From the NCBI GenBank assembly GCA_023079485.1, contig CM041098.1, positions 930,001 through 994,000 on the forward strand: 64,000 bases of DNA, given 5' to 3'. Of this stretch, positions 44,401 through 57,315 are shown in pieces. Under the pieces are notes generated by a model. That model worked only from the letters and a program-made list of their open reading frames with translations. It had not been told where the DNA came from and ran no database searches. The DNA comes from Archilochus colubris (Eukaryota; Chordata; Aves; Apodiformes; Trochilidae). The first letter of the stretch is position 1; each line of letters starts with the position of its first letter. The position numbers and the translations under genes were made by a program.

Positions 44401-47400
44401 GTGCTTCTGCTTTCAGTAGGCTTTTCATCTGGACAAAAGAAACGTGGGAAAGGAGAATTAACTCTTGAAGCTTCTCTGAAGTGTGCTATGGAGAGGTGTG
44501 GTGTCTCCATAGGGTAAAAAGCTTTGCATGAGATTTCCCCTCTAAACAAAGGTCAGGATGTTCAGCTAGCAAGCTGTGTACTCTGGTTTGAGAGGAGGGG
44601 AGCTTATATCTGCTGGGGTGCCTGGAGCTCCTCTGCAACACATGACCTGGCAAAGCTTGATGTGAATTGTCTGATACGGGCATGGTTGTGTCTGTGTACT
44701 GGGGAGCTGGAATGAGCTGCTCTTGTAGCAAAGGCTCAGTTTCAAAAGTGGCTCCTACTGAAGAAGCAGCATGGTGTGGACTTGGCCTCGTCTTCCTGAT
44801 GCCCCTAATTTTGTTTAGATGGGGAGAGCTGCATGAAGAGGTCCTGCCTGAGCAAAAAAAATGTGTGGGTTTTTTTTTAAAATGTACTTACTTTGCACAG
44901 TGGATGCTGGCAGTGTTGTAGCAACCAAAGAGAATTTGGCTGTGGTAATGTGATCCACAGAGGTGAGGTTCAAGTTGCCTGTTGGTGTTGCCATTATTGA
45001 AGGCTCTGTGGAGGAAGCACAGTGTTACTTCAGTTACTCCTCTAACTTGCTGCTGCACTGCCCTGTATGTTGCTGGGTCATGCTGGAGGTCAGACCAGTG
45101 ACAAGCCAGGGTGGCTCTGAGGGTCTCTCCAGAGGAGTGTTACCTGAGCTGTGGTTCTTTACTTCAGGGCTGTATGTGGTTGATTGGGATTGACCTGGAA
45201 CACAAGCAGAGAGACATGGAGGGTGACATCTTCTGCACGTGCTCCTTGATGGCAGCATCCCCACAGGGAGACTTGAAAGATGGGCTGGCAAGGGTGATGG
45301 GGACAAGAGATGCTAAGGACATGCTCTCTTCCAGACAAGGTCCTCCCCTAGGGCACAGTGCCCTCCACCACCCCTAGAGATTTGGGGGTGAATTGTGACA
45401 GGTGAAGGTGCTTCAGCAAATGGGAGTTTTAGGTCTGATTCCCATTTGTGAACCTTCCTCCATTTGCATTCCCATGGGGACACGTGCATCCCCATCCAAA
45501 CACACAAAGCAGACCCCAGCCCTGCAGGTACCTGTTACAGCACGGACAGAGGAGTTTGTGGAGGCTGTGGTACCTGAAAAGAAAGAAAAAGGACTATTAG
45601 TTGTGCTTATCTGGGCTGGCACTAGGGAATTCCTATTCTTGCTGGTTGTGTGGCTTGGGTTTTCTTCATCTGCTGTAGGGAAAACTGAAATGCACCATTT
45701 CCCCAAAAGCATTAGCAAAGGAGGAGTAGCAAACACTGAGTGCAAGACTACCAAGTTCTGAGCAAATTAGTAGTAGAGTTTATTCAGCCAGGATAAATGC
45801 CCTTCTCTCCAGGGAGGAGCTTTCAGGGAGCTGCCTGTGGGACATGGAAAATTCAAGGCCTTATAAATTAGTGGGGTTGTTTCCTCCCTGAGAGATGTTT
45901 GCCTCCAGCTCAACCTGTATTCTGGAGCTGTTTAAGGAGTTAAGACACATTTGAAGGCTTTGTCCCTTGAGACCTTAATGTGTGGGTGGATGAGGTTTGT
46001 AAAGGCTTCCAGGAGCTGATGGGACTTTTTCCCCTCCTGTCTCCTCCCTCTGATCCTTCTGTCCCATGTGTTGGGGAACTGGCTGTAGCCTTGTGGCCAT
46101 GGAAGTCTGGACACAGCAATGAGGATGTGGTTTGGGGACTGACTTAGAGATGCCCTCCCTGGTTGTGCTGGGTAGTCCTGTAGGTCCATGCTCCCCCAAG
46201 TAGTGTTGCATTGGTTTCTCAGCTGATCCTGGTTTCCCAGCTGAGTGGTACTTTTGTTTGGGTTTTGTTTTGGATTTATGACACTGTACCAATCGTTAGA
46301 TGAGGTGCCAACTAAAAATGCTGCCATTTCAAATGGAGAAAAAAAAATGTCCAGTTCCTGTGTAGTTGAGGACAAGAAATAGAAAATGTAAATGTACTTT
46401 TAAGTGCTCAACTCAAACACAACTGAATTTAACTTGGAAACACACATACTAACTGGTATTTCTAAATGGTTGTTGCTGGTGATTCTGGTGCTGCCTGGAG
46501 TTAAGACTAATAAAAGAAATGACATTATAGTTGCAGAAACCAGCTGATTGTGATCCCACTGGTGATCAGTCTCAGCAGACTCCCATGACAGCTTAGGGTT
46601 TTGGACAAAAAGGTAAAGGCTGAACCCTTCCAGCTTGCGGGCCTTTTGTAGTGTCATGCAGCTGTGTGGCAAGAGTGGGGAGTCCCAGTGCCTTTGCTGC
46701 TCCTTGTGGCACCCATTTTGCAGCCAGAATCTGCAGCCTCTAGGCAAGATTTATCTTGCCTTCTGCTTTAAATATCTCATGAACCATCCTGCAAGAGAGC
46801 TCATCTCCAGGCTTCTGCTCACCAAATGGAGGACCAGGCACTCGTAGAACCCTGCTGCTCTGACCCTTTTAGGATGTCTGCCTTACTCCAGGTGTGGCTG
46901 GAAGAGCCACAGTCTGAGGATCCCCTTCCTTACCAGGGGCTGTAGAGGTGATGTAGGTGGTGAACTATGTGGTGGGTGTTTGAAAGAGGTCAGGTGAGTG
47001 CCCTGGTCGTGCTGTGTGTCTGGAAGGAGATCTTTAGCATCCAGTGTAGGTGGGATATCAGGCTGGGCTGAGAGCCCACCCCTCGGGACTGTCTGGCTGC
47101 AGTCAGCTCCTGATTGATCGCACTCTTCTCCTGTAATGGTGTTGGAGCCCTTGTTGTTTTCTTTGTCTGAGGCTTTATGATGATAATTGCAGTCAAACAG
47201 GAACCAAAACTGTGTAAATTATAGTGAATACATAATAAAACATGGTCTCTTTACAGATAGGATTTGGCTGTGAAAATCAAACCTGGCTTTTGAGTCTTTT
47301 CCATGCTTTTCTAGTTTACTGGACAGCAGGCTGGCAAAACCTTTTTTTTTTTTTTTCTCCATTAGAGAGGAGACATGATCAGCTCTCTAATTGCTCAGAG

Positions 47401-50400
47401 AGGAAGGGACTCATTAGTTTTCTAAATCCATTGGGAAGAAGACCAGAAACCAGGGACTTTAACTGCAGCAAGGAAAGGGAGGCTGGGCAATAGGAAACTG
47501 TCCTGGCATCGGGACAATGAGTTGCTAGGAGTGATTGTGTTGGGGAAAAATGAGATCCTTCTCTGCAGGCTCTGAAGAGCAGGTTAAATGAACATCAGTC
47601 TAGAAATGTAGACAGGATTACAGGCAGATGTAGCATCACTTACTAAATCAACTAATGCAGTGGGGAAAAAAGGATCTCTGGGGTGCACGGTTGCCCTTAG
47701 AGAGGTAGAGGTGCTGCTTTTGAAGAAGGAGGATGATCCTTTGGCAGCCCCTGTCCCCTGGGGTGCTGTGGGGCACTTGCCTGCTCCCTGGGGCATGGTG
47801 ATGACTCGTGGTGCAGCCACTTGGGGCTGTTTCCAACCATCCCAAGAGTCTGCTGGGTTTTGTCTTTGTCACTGGGCTTCTGCTTCTTAAACAGCTTTAC
47901 AATGCAATTTCTGGACATTGTCTTGCAAATGCCTAGAAGTATTCTGTATACATTCAGCACAAAAATAATGTGCTGAGATCATCATGGGGCCAATACCCTC
48001 CAGCAGCTGCCAAACTTGAGCAGCTCTTCTTTCTGCAAAATATCCCTTGCAGAGGCCATTGTTTTGTTCCTCCGTGGGGAGAAGGAGCTGCTTGTAACAC
48101 ATTTTCTTTTTTTTAATGATCACAGGTGCTTTTTAGTGTGCGTGGCACATGAAAGCACCAGGAATGGCTGTAGAAAGAGCTATTGCCACACTTAGTCTTT
48201 GTCAAAGGAAAAGGGGATAAAGGTGCTGAGCTGGGAGTTTATTCCACTGGTTCTGGTGCAGCTGAGAAATCAGAGCTTAGAGTGAGCCTCTGGGGATGGG
48301 AGGAAGGTGAGGGGTAGGGAGGTGACATTGCCCTGTGCTCAGCATACCTGGTTCTTAGGGCAGTGTACTCCACACTTCGTTCCAGCACAGCTTAGCCCTT
48401 TGCTGAAGGTCACACCAGAGCAGTTCTCCATTTCCAAACATCTAAACCTTGGGGTTATTGTAACTCAGATGAATAAGCAGGTTAGGTTTTTTTTTTCCAC
48501 AATGCTCAGACCCCAGAGTTCCCCTGGCCAAGTAGATGGTCTGCTGTGTTGGATCTTTGCTGTGAGGGGACTGGTCTTGCTGAGACCAAGGGCTGGAGAT
48601 CCCCTTTTGGCACTTTGCTCAGGAATTGAATGGCCCTGGAAACACAACCATGCATTATTTCAAAGCAGAGCAAGTCTGGCTCTTGACTTCTGGCCACTGC
48701 TGCTTGTTATGCCTTCCCTGCCAACTCAAATAATCAAACCTCCTGTTCTATTAGGTGTTTTCTTTTGGTGAAGGTCCTTAGCATCCCAGTTGAATGACAC
48801 TGGAGGGGGTCAGACGTGTGTGGAGCAGGAAGGGCCCCGAGTCATGCTGTGGGGCTGGGCAGCAGGAGGGGTGCAAACAAAAAGGTGCCACGTGGCGTGG
48901 CTCCCTGTCCACATCCCCTCCACATCCCTGGGGACTCTGATGCAAACAGTGCTGGAAGCTGCTGCCTCCCCTGCACGGAGGGCCCTGGCTATGTAAACAG
49001 GGAGCAAGAATAATGAGGCTGCAGCCAGTGCAGCTGTAATGCAATAAACATCAAAGCCTTTCCACTGACTTGCCACCAAGCCCTGCCAAGATGTTTGTTG
49101 CTTGTCTGGGTGCAGGTGATTTACAGCTGGATTGTGCAGCTCTAGGTGGAGATGGGGAGCTTGTGAGGGATTTATGATGGGAAATTCTGCTCTTGCTGTA
49201 GTGGAAATTCCTGATTAACCCACCAGAGCTGTAGGGCTGCCGAGGAGTGGCTTGATGCAGGTACATCTCAGCTCTGACTCGCCACTAGATGCTTTTTGGT
49301 TCATTTTTCCAGGGCAGTTTGGAATTCCTGTCACTTGCAGTAGCTCTTCTGTGAGGTTAGGTATGAGTGTCAGACTGAGGGTAGAGAGGTGTTTCTGTGG
49401 AATCTTTTTTCAGGAGAGCCAAGGTGTTCCCAGAGCCAGCAGCTTGCCCTGCTCACTCCTCAGCACAAAAAGATGATGTAAAACAAAGTGAATTTTTAGT
49501 ATGTCATCTTTGGCATTATTTTTAGCAATTTTGGATATTTGAATAGTGGCTCCTCCAGCTGCTGACCAAAGACATGTACATTCCCCCAGCTTTACACCAG
49601 AGTACAGCAGCACTGCTGTGGCAGACCTGGGCCAGCTGTCAGAGACACTTTGAGGTTTGTGGGAGGCTCAAGAAGGGCTTGTGCTGCCCAGTTTGTATTC
49701 ATGGAGAGAGAGTCACAGGGGAGGGTCTCTGGCACCAGTATGAAGACACTGGGAATGGTCCCATCCACGTGGAACTGGTGATGGAGAGGGATCATCTGTT
49801 CCCAGTGATGTGTAACCCTGGACTCTCCTCCTTCTCTGGCAGTTGTTGGGGGAGAAATGGTCCCCAGGTAGCATTGCAGGGCAGGCAGCTGCCTACCAAC
49901 CTCACACCATCCTCTGCTTGCAGGCTGTGTGAACAAGTGCTTTCAGAAAAGAGACCCTGCTACCTAAAATTAGACTTTTCAGTTCATATGTTGGCATTTC
50001 TGTGAAACCACAGAGGACAAAAATACACTAAAAATTTAACTCAAGTGCTGCTGTTTCCTGGGTGAGGCACAGCAGCTGCTGAAGCAGCAGAGAGCAGCAA
50101 CACCCAGTTCTTAGGACTTTCACATGGAAAAAAAATAATCCTGTCTTGGGAAACCTGGACAGCAGAGAGCTCTGCAAAAGCCTAGGTCTCATTTTTTAAG
50201 TGCCTTAAAAAAAAAAAGTGCCTCTGCCTTGAGGGTCACAGAGCAGAACAGGGAAGGTGGGAATTGTGGAGGGGTGAGAGAGAAGTGTGGTTGTGGAAGC
50301 TGGATAACTGACAGCCTAAATCAGGTCCCAGAGCCACAGAGGTGTTCAAGTGTCTAATTCCCAAATGACATGGAGAGTTTGGCAGCTCCCTGCCAAGTGT

Positions 50401-53232
50401 TCTGAATTGTAATGACTTGGCCTAAGTGTTATGGAAAGTTTAGAGAGCCAGGAATTAAATCTGGATCTTAGCAGCAATTAAAATTAACCTTAGCCTTCCT
50501 CTGCTCCTCCTCAGGGATTGCACCCAAGGCCTGGGCATCCTTTCTGAGCATCACCCTCTGAGCTCCTCACTGGTGAGCTTTGCAGAAGCCAATTAAAAAC
50601 CACTTACATTTAGAAAACAAGCTGGGAGACAACATGGGGAACCTGTGTGCCACATTGCTGGGCATGCTGCGGGTCTGGGTTTGGTACAAAAGGTACCACC
50701 AGGCACTTCCTGGAAGAGGAAAGTGGGGTGGCTTTTCTCCTGGCTGCACCACCACTGCTCTGTGGTGTTTGGGGAGTAGATTCCTGCTCCATCAGGCTGC
50801 TGTGCTCTTACCCTCCCAGGTGCTTGCTGATTCCAGTTTTCTCCATGACCTGCTTGTTTTAGAGTTCTTTGCTCCTGGTCTTCCTAGTGCTGGTGATGTG
50901 GATCCTGCCCTTCACCTGCTACACTGCTCTTAGGGCCTGACCCTGGGGCTGGGGTTTTGGAGGAAGAAATCACTCCCTGCCCATTTCAAATGACAGACTG
51001 GGGCACCCCCTGTCTGGGCTTGATGGGCAGCACCATGGGCATGTGGTGGATCACAGGGGGAACTTTGCTCCTTTCTGCTCTGCTGGGATGATTCATCTGG
51101 AAGGTAAAAACAGCTTCCCCAGGCCATCATTGTACAAAAAAGACCAAATGAAAGGTTCTTCCTTGTTATGGTGGCAGGGCTGTGCCCATCCTCTGGGCTG
51201 TGGAATAACAAAACCTCTCTGAGGCTTGGCAGTGGTGCCTTTGGTGCTGTTAGAAGATGTTCCTTTTTCCAGCCTTGGGCTTTAGCCCCCATTTTGCTTT
51301 CCCAGCAGGAACATTCCTGGTGTTAGGTTACCAGCATCCTTGCCTCCAAGGACACCTGTTGTTGACTCACCTATTGTAAATGGGACATAATTCCTGGAAA
51401 CCATCTCTGGCTGCATCAGTCAGTTGTCTAGAGTCATCTGTGGGGTTTCATGTTACTCAAAGGGAGCAGTTTGTTTTGTGAGCAAACATTTCTCACAAGC
51501 ACCTTCCTTCTTCACAAGGTCAGGGTTGTGCTTGCCACTCCTTTTTGGCCAAGGAATCAGCTCCAGGATGCAAGCTCTGTGTCTGGCAGGTCTTCTGGTA
51601 TCTCAGTCTCTGTCCTCTAGCTGCACCCCTTGTTTTCAGTTCCATTAAAAAATATTTTTACCTCTTTGTTTTCCATACACCATCCTCCCTGTGGCATTGT
51701 TCATCCACTGGCTGTGGCACTGATGAAGGGAGCAGTGGGTGGAGTGGCAGTGGGAAAGTCCTGCTGGGTTCTCACCAGCTTTCCAGGAGGAATTTTTCAG
51801 GGGAAATCTTTTGTCTGGGAAATGCCTGTTCATTGTAATGGAAACTGTTCATAGGAAGAGGTTTGTTTGAACAGATTTACTGTTAAAGTGTTTCTAGGGG
51901 ATGAAAAACAGGTTGGAAAGGTTCCAAACCTTCCCACTTCAGCAATTTGAAATTAAGTGTTTGAACCTTCCTTTAGAAATAACTGTGACAGCTTAGAGGT
52001 TACATTTAAGAAATTAATAAATTAACTTGGTCAAGGTAAAAAAACCAAAACCCCCCAAAAAACAGCATATGTGGAAACAGACACGTATTGTTTTCCAGCC
52101 AAAATAAATTCAGTCTCTCCTGCAAGGTTACTTCTACCTCCTCAGGTGCAGGGAGACTTCTCAGCTCTTGTGTCTTCTCCAAGAGCCTCTAATTCCCTTC
52201 TCCAGCTGCCTGTGTGTCTGGGAGCCAGCAGCATGTCACCCTGTCCCTGCCAAGCCTGCTGCTTTTCCTTGCCCAGCCTCTTTCCCCCAGGAACCACACC
52301 ACCTTAGGAACTTCACTGGACCATTTAAAATTAAAGGCATTTTCAGAACTGCTGAAAAGAGGGACAGGATAAATGACAGTGGGAAAGGCCACCAGCTCGG
52401 TGGCTGTAACCCAAGGGCAACTTGTGTGCTCTAGTGATAAAAAGCTTTGGATTTAAAGCCCATAGTTTTTGGGTGGTTGTTTGGGAGCAGCAGTGGTGCT
52501 GTAGTCTGTATTCTCTGAATGTGTTTTAGCTCCTGGCTCCTCCAGCTGTCAGCAGCACAAGAGAAAGAAACCAGCCTGTCACCCTTCAGAGCAGGAAACT
52601 GGCTCCTTCATCCCACTCACGTGGGAAAGAGAAGGTAAAGCAGAATTATGACAGAATTATTGCAGAAAGAATCCTTTTGGTTGGATTTAAATCATCAAAT
52701 CCAACTGTAAATCTAACCCTGCCAGGTCCACCACTAAACCGTGTCCCTACAAGCAGTCTACACGAGTCTTGCTCATGGTGTTTGTATTTCTATCAACAAA
52801 AGGAAACATTAAAATGGGCCAAGGAAAAATACCTTTGAGGAGAGCAGTGTCCTGGACATTTAAATGCTCTACCTTTGTTCTTATTTGACGGAAGTCATTT
52901 ACTACAAACCACCTCAGCATCATGCCCTGGATCAGCACTCCTTTTGTTAACCACCAGGCAGGTTCTTTTATTCCAGAACTGTCAAATTTAAATCTGCTAC
53001 AGCTGCATTTTTACTCCCAGCAACCTGCCTCCTGCCACCTCTGGATTTACAACCTGAGCTCTTACATCTTCCAACACTTAGCTGGTTCCCTTTGGAGCCT
53101 CCTCCCTTCCCCCATGAAGCCAGGCTCCCCAAATCACCTCTTCCCCCTTCCCCGGGGTGTGAGGAGTGTCTCACCTGGGACGAGCACGCAGCCCAGGAGG
53201 CAGAGGAGCGGATGGAGGGAGGGAGCCAGCAT
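38401..53232 (-). CDS. ECSCR: ECSCR, endothelial cell surface chemotaxis and apoptosis regulator (complete model, 218 aa)
   Basis: This is a single-pass, mucin-like endothelial surface protein affecting migration, apoptosis and VEGF signalling. Exons: 53175-53232, 45532-45573, 45144-45194, 44892-45005, 44381-44428, 42027-42125, 40755-40853, 40211-40247, 38952-39051, 38401-38409 (657 nt, GT-AG, phases consistent). The signal peptide is MLAPSLHPLLCLLGCVLVP. The Ser/Thr/Pro-rich ectodomain comes from five exons that all start and end in phase 1. The membrane span is at about residues 139-158 (ISFIVILIIVVIILVGVV), followed by SLRFKC. The cytoplasmic tail carries the conserved ITLISMKNINMNN. The last exon adds only V-L-stop, as in human (AEKVL end, 205 aa as recalled). 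The membrane and tail exons make the identification firm. Ectodomain exons are poorly conserved, so further small exons in the 7.6-kb first intron are possible. Confidence 0.95.
45574..53174 (-). other. ECSCR intron 1 (7.6 kb)
   Basis: This is the largest intron of ECSCR. It contains a poly-T run at 47,341-47,356 and a CR1 fragment at 52.7 kb. A 31-nt Thr-rich open stretch before a GTAAGG donor near 46,935 was considered as an exon and set aside. Nothing else is recognised. Confidence 0.7.
52676..52750 (-). mobile_element. CR1 LINE 3'-end fragment (antisense)
   Basis: Read on the minus strand, agggacacggtttagtggtg and acctggcagggttagattta lead into ttggatttgatgattt and a final ccaacc. This is the conserved 3' terminus of avian CR1 elements. 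Only about 75 bp remains. Confidence 0.75.
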
Positions 53233-55976
53233 CTTCCCAGCTGCTTGTGGATCTGCAGCCCTGCGAGGGCTCTGTCCATCCCGGGAGGGACCAGAGGGTG
53301 AGGAGCGAGTTGCCTGCCTGCCTGGGCTGACTCTCACACAGCTTCCTGTTAAAGAATAGAAGGAAACGGGCTGAATCCACAGGGGAACTGTGTTTTTTAG
53401 TCCTTTCTGGTTGGAGAGGATGTGAGGCATCGCTTACCGACGGCAAAGGAAACCTCACCATCAGTCTGGTGAGGATTCTGTGCTTGTAGTGGGGCAGAGC
53501 ACTCTTGGGCCTGCCCTGCTTTGGATCTTGGTAGCTTCTTTGTGGTGCTTGGGTTTTGTGGGAGCTCTTTGTAGTGAGCAGGTGCACCCCAGGCCCCTGA
53601 AGGCTGTGTTGGTTCTCCTGGGCTGGGGACCTGCTGGAGGAGCTGGTCCTCCCTTCCCAATTTCTGAATGTCTCTGTGGGATTTGGAGAGTCCAGGCACT
53701 GCCATGTGCTGCTTTGGGAGACCTTTTCAGAAGCATCCCTTGGGGTGCTGTTTTTCAGGTAGCAGCAGCATCCTTCCCCACAGGACACGCAGCACCTGGC
53801 AAGCTTTGGTCTGCCCTCACCCAGTTCCTTGTCAAGGGGAGGAACTGGAAAATTGGGTCAGTTCTGCCCCCCAACTCAGCCCAGACAGCTATGGGCATTT
53901 GGTTTCTTGGCCCAGACATGTCTTGTCTGTCACTTGCTGGCCTAGTTTGAACTTCAGAGGTAACAAGTTGCCCTATGTTGGATGTGAATGGGTGTTTGGG
54001 GAGAGAAGGGTCTTAGGGGATTTAGGGTAAGGGACTTAGGGTGTTTGGTTAGATTTAGATTAGATATTAGCAAGAAATTCTTTAGCATGAGGGTGGAGAG
54101 TCACTGGAAGAGGTTGCCCAGGGTGGTTGTGGATGCCTCATCCCTAGAAGTGTTGAAGGCCAGGTTGGGTGAGGTCTGAAGCCACCTGCTCTAGTGGAAG
54201 GTGTCCCTCCCCATGGCAGGGACATTGGAGCTGGCTGATCTTTCAGCTCTCTTCACACCCAAACCACTCTGGGATTCTAACAGTCCAGTTTGCTCCCTCG
54301 TTGTCTGCTCCTCTTTGTGGGTCTGTTTGGATGTTCAGGATGCAGATCCACAGGATTATGGCTCACAGGATTGTGGCTCACAGCTCCATGGAAAGCTGGG
54401 GAGGCTCAACTGAGGGCAACGGAGCTGCATCAAGTGGAGTGCCTCATGCTGCCAGCAAGGTCCTTGCTTTCCACCACCAGGAGACAGCAGCAGGAATGGA
54501 GGGAGAGATTTCTTCAAACCTCCAAAACCCCAAGCAAATTGTGGAGCCCAAAGCAGCCACCACCCCTCAGCAGCCTCTTCTTTTATAAAACCTCTGCCTG
54601 CAGCCTCCCCCATGGCATTTTCTCTGCCTTGCACATCTGTGATGCTCAGAGATTATGCTGTAGATTAAGGTTTTACTGAATCCTGAAACGAGTGCAAATT
54701 CTCAGAAGCAGCCAAATCTCTTCTGGACGTGCAGCTGGATGGGGGAAGGGGCATTGCCCACCCTGTCCTCTCCTCGTGCTGGAAAGACAGAGCCCAGATA
54801 TTCACCCCAGCCTGTCTGCTGAGAGCCTCCAGGTACGAGCAGTGTTGTTTGGGGACAGAAGGGTTGAAGACAGAGACCTGTTATCTGATGGCTGAGGATC
54901 CATCCCCTCTGCCCCCCCCGGCTGGGGGCTGCTCCAGGTGGCAGCAGGTCTGGCATCTCAGGACCAGCAGGACAGTGCCTACCTGCCTTGGGTGGATGGA
55001 CGGAGCTCCTGTGCAGAGGGGTGATTAATTTATTTATTAATTTCCAACACTGATTTCGTAACCTCATTAGGTTTTAACTGCAAGTCGGTGGCAGGAGGGA
55101 AGTTTCCTGCAGTTGGGCAGCCGGGGGCTGCAGCCCACAGGGCGGTAGGTGCCTTCTCCCCGAACAAAAGGGCACTTGTCTTGCAGCCGGCCAGAGGAGG
55201 GTTGGTTTGTTTGGTTTTTTTTTCCCCAGCAAGGGAGGGGTCGGCGACGCTGATGTGGCAGCCGGCTGGGTGAGGGAGCAGCTCTCCTGCCCCCGGGATG
55301 GATGAGCAGGCGCTTCCTCCTCTGCCCCAGGGAGTCCCAGGGGTGTGGGGCTGAGGCATGACGTGGCAGCCTCCGAGGTGAGCCTGGCTGCACCTCCAGA
55401 GAGCCATCCCGGAGGTGTTTCTGCGGCTCCTGACACCGGCTTTCCAGCCTCGCCACTGGAGATGATGATTCCCATGCAGCAGGGACAGCCAGGTACCCCT
55501 GCAAGGCCAGGGAGGGTTCTCCCTCCTGCCTTTCCCCCTGCTCCCACCCGTGCTGGCTCCCACGGGATCGTGCAGCTGCGGTGAGGGGTACCTCGTGGTG
55601 TGCTTTGGTGGGGTTGAGTCTCCCAAGGAGGTCCCCCCAGGTAGTCTGGCCTTGGGTTAGCACTGTGGGGCTGGGGGCAAAGAAGGGGTGTGTGTGGAGG
55701 GATCCCACCAGGGAGCAAGGTGTGGTGGGGAGGAAGGAGCAAGGAGAAGGTGTTGGGCATCACATCTCCAGAGCACTGTTTCCCAACCCCAGACTGAACC
55801 GCCAAAATTCATCCTGTCCCGTGAGCCCCAGGGAGGGAGCACTCAGTGGTACTGATCCATTCCTTGATAGCTGCAAGTGCAGGCAGGAGCTGCTGGCTGG
55901 AGGACAGGAGGATAAAGGCATCAGGCAGTCTCTGCTCGGTGGTCACCCCTTTCCACACCATGTTTCTCTGTCCCAG
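53233..55976. other. Spacer between divergent ECSCR and the SMIM33-like gene
   Basis: This stretch should contain the ECSCR promoter and 5'UTR and the 5' part of the SMIM33-like transcript. It holds one CR1 fragment (54.05-54.28 kb). Several open frames around 55.0-55.8 kb are GC-driven on both strands and show no domain or splice logic. Confidence 0.6.
54046..54281 (+). mobile_element. CR1 LINE 3'-end fragment (sense)
   Basis: The order of blocks is that of the CR1 3' end: agaaattctttagcatgagg, gtggagagtcactggaagag, gttgcccagggtggttgtgg, then ggtgtccctccccatggcag and finally accactctgggattcta. The copy is about 240 bp and diverged. Confidence 0.85.
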
Positions 55977-55992
55977 GTCAGCCTGCTCAGCC

Positions 55993-56415
55993 ATGAACAC
56001 CTCCATGCCTGGAGGCCAACTCAGACAGCCTGAGCCTCAGGACACGGCCCCCTTCAATCCCACCTCCATTGTCAGGAGCATTACAAGGAAATCTGATGCT
56101 TTGCCCATGATCTCAGTCATTGTTGTCATCTTTGTCCTCTTGGCTGTCTTCATCATCCTCGTGGTGCACTATGGCCCTCAGCTCCGCACCATCCAGATCA
56201 CCCTCTACCATGAGCCCATGCCACAGGACCTGGATGATGGGGTGCACCTCACAGACTGGAAGAAGCTGGGCTCTCAGAAGAAGCTGCCTGGCCAGTCCTA
56301 CCAGCAGGAGCTGGCTGGCATGGATGTGGCTGGTGTGAGCTGCCAGTGCTCCTGCAAGCATCACCTTCCCTGTGGAAACTCTGAGCCCAATGTCATCGAG
56401 GTCACTTATCTGTGA
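55993..56415 (+). CDS. SMIM33: SMIM33-like small single-pass membrane protein (140 aa)
   Basis: The frame starts MNTSMPGGQLRQPEPQ, 16 bp after a good splice acceptor (tttctctgtcccag, ending 55976), so the coding sequence sits in one exon behind a non-coding 5' exon. One membrane span lies at about residues 39-59 (MISVIVVIFVLLAVFIILVV), followed by HYGPQL and an acidic/polar cytoplasmic or luminal tail with a Cys cluster (CQCSCKHHLPC, residues 117-127) and the end NVIEVTYL. The name is given because mammalian SMIM33 is a one-span protein of similar length lying next to ECSCR in the divergent orientation. The function of SMIM33 is not established. A poly(A) signal lies 0.9 kb downstream. The coding call is strong; the orthology call is mainly synteny. 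Confidence 0.75.
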   Translation: MNTSMPGGQLRQPEPQDTAPFNPTSIVRSITRKSDALPMISVIVVIFVLLAVFIILVVHYGPQLRTIQITLYHEPMPQDLDDGVHLTDWKKLGSQKKLPGQSYQQELAGMDVAGVSCQCSCKHHLPCGNSEPNVIEVTYL

Positions 56416-57309
56416 CAAGGCTATGGGACACCTGGGCAGGACTCAAGGGACCGACTCCCACTGGAAAAATAGTGACTGGGACATGAGCTTAGCCTGAGAC
56501 TCACTGATTCCCCGGGACTGTGTCTCTCCCTGGGTAGGCTCTTGCCAGGAGGTTGTTTCACTGGGGTGACCCATCATCAGCCCCCAAAACTCCAGCCTGG
56601 GAGGTGCCACTGTCACCAGGCAAGACCTGTGTCCCCAGCCCAGGCTGTGGGGCTGGGTCAGCCTATGTGGGACAGCATTAGCATCACTTCTGGTTTTTCT
56701 TGCTCTGGTTTTGCCTGTCCCACACTGTCTGGAAGTGTCCAGGAGAGCTGTCTTGGTCCTTACCTCAGCTGGGAAGCTCTGGGCGTATGCTCAGTCCCTT
56801 GGCAGGAGCTGGTGTTTACATCATCTGGAGTTGCTTTCCAGATTAAAAATGTTTCTACATGCCCGGTGTCCTTGTTGTGCTCAGAAAAGCCTCCAGCCCC
56901 CCTTTTCCTCTCGGTCACTCTCCTGCCAGTGCTGGCACTGCCCTTGGCCCATCCTGGCAAACAGCTGGAGGAGAGGAGGTGGCACCTGAACTCCTGTTGG
57001 TGTTTCAGGGGTGATGATCTGGATGGGCACTCACAGTTGAGAGCTCATCCCTTCCAACAATCCCCAGAGGTGCATTGTAGCACCCAGCCTGGTCACCCCA
57101 AACCTGTGGGGACACCAGCTCTGCCCTGAGATGGTGTCACCCCTCAGCAGGGTTTTGTGGTTGTGTCATTTCAAATCAGGGAGCAGCTTGGTTCAAGGCA
57201 AAGTCTTGAATCGGGGAAGCAGGAGCTTTTCTGGCAGCTCTTGCTGAAGGACAACCACAGCAGGGAAACGTCATGTTTGCAAAGAAAAGATTAAAAATGT
57301 CTAAATATT

Positions 57310-57315
57310 AATAAA
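57310..57315 (+). terminator. Poly(A) signal of the SMIM33-like gene
   Basis: AATAAA lies about 900 bp after the stop codon, preceded by an ATTAAA near 57,290. It is the first canonical hexamer downstream on this strand. Confidence 0.6.

Noticed and set aside
46930..46990. Extra ECSCR ectodomain exon reading TTYITSTAP before a GTAAGG donor
   Set aside because: A TAG interrupts the only frame that fits the phase-1 pattern, and the acceptor gives the wrong length. It may be a dead exon at most.
53171..53788. 205-codon minus-strand frame overlapping ECSCR exon 1
   Set aside because: It is in a different frame from the ECSCR signal peptide and lacks conserved features.
55067..55805. Overlapping 198-243 codon minus-strand frames upstream of the SMIM33-like gene
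   Set aside because: Three frames are open at once, a sign of GC-rich non-coding DNA. No start context, domain or splice structure was found.
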